Source: Blastococcus sp. Marseille-P5729 (GTDB lineage: Bacteria; Actinomycetota; Actinomycetes; Mycobacteriales; Antricoccaceae). From it: 64,000 nt of DNA. Under the pieces are notes generated by a model. That model was not told the origin of the DNA and did not search any database. It saw only the letters and a program-made list of their open reading frames with translations. The translations under genes were made by a program, and so were the position numbers. This document shows, piece by piece, positions 59,381 to 64,000 of this stretch; position 1 is the first letter of the stretch, and each line of letters starts with the position of its first letter. The DNA is taken from contig NZ_OMPO01000001.1 of the NCBI RefSeq assembly GCF_900292035.1, forward strand, positions 1,123,192 to 1,187,191, in the 5' to 3' direction.

Positions 59381-60877
59381 ATGACGGCTACTGAACCTCG
59401 TTCAACAACGGCGCACCACGATATGGTCATCGTCGGCGCGGGCCTGTCCGGAGTGGGCGCGGCATACCGGCTGCAGCAGCAGCACCCCGAGCGCAGCTAC
59501 ACCATCCTCGAGGCACGCGATGCCATCGGCGGCACGTGGGATCTGTTCCGCTACCCAGGGGTCCGGTCGGACTCCGACATGTACACCCTCGGGTATCCCT
59601 TCAAGCCGTGGACCAGCGCCCAGATGATCGGGTCTGGCGCAGAGATCCGCGAGTACATCGAGCAGACCGCGCGCGAGAACGGGATCGACCGGCACATCCA
59701 GTTCGGCACCAAGGTCGAGCGCGCCGAGTGGTCCAGTGACGACCAACGCTGGACGCTCACCGTCACCCACCAGGGCCAGCAGCATCACGTCACCACGAGC
59801 TTCCTCTACCTCTGCTCGGGCTACTACTCCTACGACCAGCCGTACGACGCCCAGCTTCCCGGCATCGATGCCTTCCGGGGCACCGTCGTCCACCCGCAGT
59901 TCTGGCCCGAGGACCTCGACTACCGCGGCAAGAAGGTCGTCGTGGTGGGCTCAGGAGCCACCGCCGTCACCGTCGTGCCCGCGATGGCCGACGGCGGCGC
60001 GGCCCATGTCACGATGCTGCAGCGCACCCCGACGTATCTGACCGTGCTGCCGAGCGAGGACCCGATCGCCAGGATCGTCGGCAAGCGGCTGCCGCCGAAG
60101 GTGGCCGACAAGATCAACCGGGCCAAGAGCATCGCCGGCAACTCGCTGCTCTATCAGATGAGCCGGCGGCGGCCGCAGAAGGTCCGTCAGCTGCTCCGGG
60201 GCATCCTCGAGAAGTCCGGCGTCGACGCGAAGACCCTCGACGAGCACTTCACGCCGTCATACGAGCCCTGGGACCAGCGGCTGTGCCTGGTGCCGGACGG
60301 CGACTTCTTCCGCGGCATGAAGGAAGGCAAGGTCGACGTGGTCACGGACCTCATCGACACCTTTGTGCCCGAGGGCATCCGGCTGCGCTCGGGCAAGACA
60401 CTCCAGGCCGACATCGTCGTGACCGCCACCGGTCTCGCCCTCGAGATCGCCGGCGGGATCGAGCTGTCGGTGGACGGCGAGCGGGTGGATCCCGCTACCC
60501 GCTGGCTCTACCGGGGGCTGATGCTATCGGGGGTGCCGAACGCCGCGATCTGCTTCGGCTACATCAACGCCTCGTGGACGCTGCGGGCCGACCTGTCCAG
60601 CAAGTACGTCTGCCGGCTGCTGCAGCACATGGACCAGCACGGATACGGCGTCGCCATGCCCGTCGCGCAGCCCGACATCGAGCAGCGACCGATGATCGAC
60701 CTGAGCAGCGGTTACGTCAGCCGGAGCGCTCACCTGCTACCGCGGGCCGGCGCTACCGGGCCGTGGCGAGTCCGCAACAACTACGCCCTGGACCGCGCCA
60801 CGATGAGCGTCGCCGACCTCACCCGGCAGATGCAGTTCACCGCGCGACGGCACGCCAAGGCGCCCACCCCCGCCTGA
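59381..60877 (+). CDS. Flavin-containing Baeyer-Villiger-type monooxygenase
   Basis: 498 residues from the ATG at 59381. First Rossmann motif VIVGAGLSGVGAAYRL (~16-31), the typical FRYPGVRSDSDMYTLGYPFKPW segment (in part), the BVMO fingerprint FRGTVVHPQFWPE (FxGxxxHxxxW), and a second NADPH Rossmann VVVVGSGATAVTVVPA. It oxidises a ketone (or heteroatom) using FAD and NADPH. No paired transport or regulator gene is adjacent. The longer upstream frame is not protein-like. Confidence 0.9.
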   Translation: MTATEPRSTTAHHDMVIVGAGLSGVGAAYRLQQQHPERSYTILEARDAIGGTWDLFRYPGVRSDSDMYTLGYPFKPWTSAQMIGSGAEIREYIEQTARENGIDRHIQFGTKVERAEWSSDDQRWTLTVTHQGQQHHVTTSFLYLCSGYYSYDQPYDAQLPGIDAFRGTVVHPQFWPEDLDYRGKKVVVVGSGATAVTVVPAMADGGAAHVTMLQRTPTYLTVLPSEDPIARIVGKRLPPKVADKINRAKSIAGNSLLYQMSRRRPQKVRQLLRGILEKSGVDAKTLDEHFTPSYEPWDQRLCLVPDGDFFRGMKEGKVDVVTDLIDTFVPEGIRLRSGKTLQADIVVTATGLALEIAGGIELSVDGERVDPATRWLYRGLMLSGVPNAAICFGYINASWTLRADLSSKYVCRLLQHMDQHGYGVAMPVAQPDIEQRPMIDLSSGYVSRSAHLLPRAGATGPWRVRNNYALDRATMSVADLTRQMQFTARRHAKAPTPA

Positions 60878-60926
60878 GCCCGATCTGGGAGACTGGACGA
60901 CGTCCCGAACCAAGGAGGCGCCGTCC

Positions 60927-61361
60927 ATGTCCGGCCCGCACGATCCCGAGGTCGCCCGACTCGGCGCGACCACCCGCCGCTCCTTCATGGCCGGCACCAC
61001 CGCCGTTGCCGCCACCGCGGCGCTAACGGCGTGCACCTCGCAGGGCGGTGGACCGAAGCGGTCCGAGCTCAGCTCCGGGGAGCGGATCGGCCGGCTGGAT
61101 CAGGTGCGGGTCGGCGGCGGTCGGATCTACCCCGAGGCAGGCATGGTCATCACCCAGCCGACCGAGGGTGAGTATGTCGCGCTGTCCGCGATCTGCAGTC
61201 ACCAGCAGTGCACGCTGCGCGAGGTCAGCAACGAGAAGATCTTCTGTGGCTGTCACGGCTCGGAGTTCGACCTTCAAGGCAAGGTGCTCAAAGGCCCGGC
61301 CGAGACCGACCTCGACACCCGAGCCATCGAGATCGAGGGTGACTACTTCGTCGTAGCATGA
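60927..61361 (+). CDS. Tat-dependent Rieske 2Fe-2S lipoprotein
   Basis: 144 residues. N-terminus has a twin-arginine signal TTRRSFMAG followed by a hydrophobic stretch and lipobox LTACTSQ (~25-33). Rieske motif: CSHQQC (C-x-H-x-x-C) and CGCHGS (C-x-C-H) with normal spacing, and a following GKVLKGPAE. AAGGAGG precedes the ATG. It is an isolated Rieske protein, not part of a bc1 complex here; redox partner unknown. Confidence 0.9.
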   Translation: MSGPHDPEVARLGATTRRSFMAGTTAVAATAALTACTSQGGGPKRSELSSGERIGRLDQVRVGGGRIYPEAGMVITQPTEGEYVALSAICSHQQCTLREVSNEKIFCGCHGSEFDLQGKVLKGPAETDLDTRAIEIEGDYFVVA

Positions 61362-61664
61362 CCCCTCGCGTTCGCTAGGTGCACCAAGGAGCAGCAGATC
61401 AGGCGGGGGCATCACCACCCGCCGACACATCGACCTGTCGCAGAAACTGGTCGTTTGACCTGGCCTTCTTCATCGATCCTGCGCAATCCGCAGGAATCCG
61501 CTGAGATGAACATACGTTGAATTAAGGGTTGATCATTCCCTCTTCTTGCATGTCTACTGCGTGGCGTCGTGTCCTCAAGCGGACATTCTGTGCCCTCGCT
61601 ATGGCCTCGCGGGGCCGGGTCGTGAAGTGTCGTGACCACTGGAAATCGGTGAGGGGACACGGCA
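61362..61664. other. 303-bp gap with AT-rich section
   Basis: Between the Rieske gene and the HTTM fusion. Contains the hairpin above and an AT-rich patch near 61510-61550 (TTGAATTAAGGGTTGAT) which may hold a promoter for the HTTM unit. No gene recognised. Confidence 0.5.
61477..61495. other. Hairpin identical to one in the EamA leader
   Basis: TCCTGCG-CAATC-CGCAGGA. The 17-bp core (61478-61494) is the exact reverse complement of CCTGCGGATTGCGCAGG at 20736-20752. Could be a terminator or a mobile hairpin motif. Confidence 0.4.
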
Positions 61665-63539
61665 ATGCGCAGCGAGTTCGTGACAGGGATCAGCGGTCTG
61701 GCCAAGCGGCTGACCTCGACGCCTGCGACCACCCGCGAGTCCGCAATCACGCGCATGGAGCGTGGTGGTGCGCTCACGCACCTCATGTCCAGCCTGGAGC
61801 ACCTGGCCAACGGCAAGGAACGGCAAGCGGGCGGCGTCAACAACTGGGAGATCACCCGCGACAACTCCCTAGTCACCAGCGCCGCAGGACGACGATTCCT
61901 CGACTTCATCGCGCGTCCGGAAGCAACCGCCGCAGTCCACGTTGCTCGAATCGCAGCGGCCGCTGCGGTATTGGCGCCCCGCTCGTCGCCGTCCTTGAGA
62001 ACCGCCGCGAACGGCGCCCTGGCAGCATCGTCGGTCGTCATGCATCCGCGTCACCATTACGGTACCGACGGGTCGGATCAGGTCAGCTTCCTGGCGAGCG
62101 CAGCAGCCTTCGTCGCCCGCTCGGCCGGCAAACGTACGGCGGTCACCGACCATGTCCTCTGGGCCGTCGCGCTGCAAGCGACGCTCTCCTATGCGGTATC
62201 CGGGTGGGCCAAGCTCGCTGGTCGCTCCTGGCGTGAGGGGACCGCGTTGTCGGGCGTCACTCGCACCATGACGTACGGAGACCGGCGGTTCTGGGAGCTC
62301 ACCCAGCGGTTCCCGCGGCTGGCGAGGCTTCTCGGTGTCTCCGTCCTGGCGCTCGAGTGCACCTTCCCGCTCGCGTACGCCGCGCGGGGTCGTCTCGCCA
62401 ACGGCTACATCGCCGGCACGACGGCATTCCACCTGGGCGTCGGCCAGGTGATGGGCCTCGGCCGGTTCGTCCCGTCGTTCATGTCGATGCACGGGCCGGT
62501 CCAGTACACCGCCCGCCCCTCCAGCGACACCGAGGTTGAAGGGCGACGTGACGATTCACTCCTTCGCACCAGCGCCCTCGTCGGAGCCGGGTTGATCGCA
62601 CTCGCCGTGCAGACGCGACAGGCAAACAGGCGTCGGGCGCTCGCCGGACGCGGCGACGAACGTCAGCTCGAGTTGCGCGACGGCAACCGGATCACCTACC
62701 GAGTCACCGGCACGGCCGACGAGAGCACGCCGGTCTTCGTGCTGGAGAACGCAATGCTCTCCACGACCGAGCACTGGGAATGGTTCGTACGCGCGCTCGG
62801 CGACCACGGAACGGTGGTTACTTACAACCGACCGGGGTACGCCGGCAGCACGGCGCGACGCGGCACCGCGATCGTCGTCGACGATCTGGTCGGCGGCCTC
62901 ACCGAGGTCGTCGAGCACGTGGCCGCGCACCGTCCCGTCGTCCTCGTCGGACACTCGCTGGGCGGTTACATCGCGCTCCGCGCGGTGGACCGTCTCGATC
63001 GCGCACCCCTTGCCGTCTGCCTGGTCGACTCGACCCACTCGGAGGAGCTCAAGCGCTCTCCGCGTCAGGACCTGGGTGCCAAGAGCGTCTCCGACGGGCT
63101 CTCGCTCATCACCCCGACACTCGCGGCCGGAGCGGGCTTGCTCCTCGAGGTTCCGGCGTGGGTGCGGTCGATGCCGCGCGAGGCGCAGGCGTCGATGCTC
63201 GCGCAGTACCGCGATGCCCGGATGTGGCGTGCGGCCAAGCGTGAGTGGCACGCGATACTGCGGGACTTCCGCAATCCTCCCCGCCTGCCGAGATCGGACG
63301 TGCCCATCCTCTCCCTCAGCGCCGAGCGAACCGTCGTCGAGGACGAAGCCCAGGGCGCCATGCATCGCGAACTCGCCGACCTCAGCAGCGCCGGGCGCCA
63401 CGTCGTCGTCCGCGGCGCAGATCACGACTCGATCGTGACCGAGCGCCACACAGCCGAGGCCGCCGTATCGGAGATCCTCGAGTTCGTCGAGGTGGCCTCC
63501 TCCGCTCATTCCGACCGCGCCCATGAGGAGGTGGCGTAG
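61665..63539 (+). CDS. HTTM-domain membrane protein fused to an alpha/beta hydrolase
   Basis: 624 residues from the ATG at 61665, with GAGGGG 9 nt upstream. Residues ~1-310 form an HTTM-type (vitamin K-dependent carboxylase-like) region: HPRHHYGTDGSDQVSFLAS, YAVSGWAKLAGRSWREGTAL, ECTFPLAYAARGRL and HLGVGQVMGLGRFVPSF. Residues ~325-610 form an alpha/beta hydrolase: VFVLENAMLSTTEHW (oxyanion region), VGHSLGGYIALR (Ser nucleophile), ILSLSAERTVVEDEAQG (acid) and ADHDSIVTE (His). The two domains are usually separate. A partner gene follows after one base. Confidence 0.78.
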   Translation: MRSEFVTGISGLAKRLTSTPATTRESAITRMERGGALTHLMSSLEHLANGKERQAGGVNNWEITRDNSLVTSAAGRRFLDFIARPEATAAVHVARIAAAAAVLAPRSSPSLRTAANGALAASSVVMHPRHHYGTDGSDQVSFLASAAAFVARSAGKRTAVTDHVLWAVALQATLSYAVSGWAKLAGRSWREGTALSGVTRTMTYGDRRFWELTQRFPRLARLLGVSVLALECTFPLAYAARGRLANGYIAGTTAFHLGVGQVMGLGRFVPSFMSMHGPVQYTARPSSDTEVEGRRDDSLLRTSALVGAGLIALAVQTRQANRRRALAGRGDERQLELRDGNRITYRVTGTADESTPVFVLENAMLSTTEHWEWFVRALGDHGTVVTYNRPGYAGSTARRGTAIVVDDLVGGLTEVVEHVAAHRPVVLVGHSLGGYIALRAVDRLDRAPLAVCLVDSTHSEELKRSPRQDLGAKSVSDGLSLITPTLAAGAGLLLEVPAWVRSMPREAQASMLAQYRDARMWRAAKREWHAILRDFRNPPRLPRSDVPILSLSAERTVVEDEAQGAMHRELADLSSAGRHVVVRGADHDSIVTERHTAEAAVSEILEFVEVASSAHSDRAHEEVA

Positions 63540-64000
63540 ATGTCGACGGCCAGCAAGACGATGGAGCTGATGGTTCGAGGCGGACTGGCCGCGTGGCTGG
63601 CAGCGACCGCGCTCAGCCAGCACCCGAACCGGGAGTTCGACCGATGCCGCAAGCTCGACAAGTCAGGGGTCGCGATCCCGAACTGGCGGTTCTTCGCCCC
63701 TGAGCCGTGCAAGCACGACTTCCGGATCTTGCACCGCACGCTCTGCGACGACGGCACTCAGACGCACTGGCAGGAGACGCACTCGATCGCCGAACGCCGT
63801 CCGAGCCACATGATCTGGTTCCCGCAACGTCGGCGCGACAAGGGCATCAACGACGTCTGCAACGAGTTGATCAAGCTCCTGCAGAACCCCGAGGTCGAGC
63901 TCGCTACCACTCCGGCTTACCGGGTGCTGCGCGACCAGGTGCGATCCCAGATCGTGCAGGACGGCGCGACGCCGCGAGGGTTCCAGTTCCTCGTCGTCAC
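63540..64000 (+). CDS. Partner membrane-associated protein of the HTTM gene (3' end outside window)
   Basis: 153 residues visible from the ATG at 63540, with GAGGAGG ~10 nt upstream. One N-terminal helix (ELMVRGGLAAWLAATALSQH in part), then IPNWRFFAPEPCKHDFRILHRTL, a segment type that accompanies HTTM/SdpB-like proteins (SdpA- or DUF5819-like partners also have a W-FF-xP stretch after a single helix). It runs past the window end. Its role with the HTTM-hydrolase is unknown; the resemblance to SdpA is by motif and position only. Confidence 0.6.
   Translation, partial: MSTASKTMELMVRGGLAAWLAATALSQHPNREFDRCRKLDKSGVAIPNWRFFAPEPCKHDFRILHRTLCDDGTQTHWQETHSIAERRPSHMIWFPQRRRDKGINDVCNELIKLLQNPEVELATTPAYRVLRDQVRSQIVQDGATPRGFQFLVV

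Overview
The window is high-GC DNA with strong third-position GC bias, tightly packed operons that often overlap by ATGA or GTGA, and several start codons sitting directly 6-7 nt after a TAnnnT -10 box (leaderless mRNAs). Together with the gene content (TM0106-type nuclease, ECF42 sigma factor with its YciI partner, LLM flavin oxidoreductase, many acyl-CoA enzymes, BVMO, MmpL-type transporter) this points to an actinomycete chromosome. I cannot name the genus. There is no rRNA, CRISPR array or intact prophage.

Layout. 1-10.5 kb: DoxX-like protein, SDR, P450, RecB-like nuclease, acyl-CoA synthetase, SRPBCC protein, Na+/H+ antiporter, Nei-type glycosylase and MFS transporter. 10.6-14.0 kb: membrane coiled-coil protein, YciI-ECF42 pair joined by an unusual 17-bp repeat, and a rubredoxin/MBL hydrolase. 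14.0-26.5 kb: an accessory-looking block with two RibD/DHFR-like proteins, AraC regulator, alpha/beta hydrolase, a very short bd-type oxidase, an epimerase, a broken EamA transporter behind a structured leader, and a phosphotransferase-MMPL unit divergent from a two-component system. The block lies between direct repeats made of fragments of its own first genes. 26.6-30 kb: metQ-metN-metI-dioxygenase operon. 30.5-36 kb: IS3 remnant, tRNA-Lys, DUF4259 protein, MDR oxidoreductase, then a two-gene lipoprotein/secreted-protein unit present twice in tandem. 36-41 kb: acyl-CoA ligase, CaiB-type CoA transferase, membrane metallophosphoesterase. 41 kb: tRNA-Glu, tRNA-Asp and tRNA-Phe, then a minisatellite. 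41.7-48.3 kb: ZIP transporter, trehalose-synthase-like GH13, LLM oxidoreductase, alpha-glucosidase, FAD oxidoreductase. 48.4-52.2 kb: a coupled four-gene operon (GT4, methyltransferase, alpha/alpha-toroid protein, methyltransferase) with a possible leaderless leader peptide. 52.3-61.4 kb: lipoprotein, SGNH hydrolase, acyl-CoA dehydrogenase, 3-hydroxyacyl-CoA dehydrogenase, thioester-domain surface protein, BVMO, Tat/Rieske lipoprotein. 61.6-64 kb: an HTTM membrane domain fused to an alpha/beta hydrolase, followed by a partner gene that runs off the window.

How the genes work together. Several units read as functional modules: lipid activation and beta-oxidation (both ligases, CaiB, ACAD, HAD), alpha-glucan/trehalose metabolism (two GH13 enzymes around an LLM oxidoreductase), methionine/organosulfur uptake with a 2OG-type oxygenase, drug export with a kinase-like protein and a two-component system, and glycan or lipid-glycan assembly (GT4 operon). 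The least explained and most interesting pieces are the mosaic tandem duplication at 32.6-35.9 kb, the HTTM-hydrolase fusion pair, the GT4 operon with its leader, the reduced bd oxidase, and the micro-ORF ladder before the ECF42 gene.
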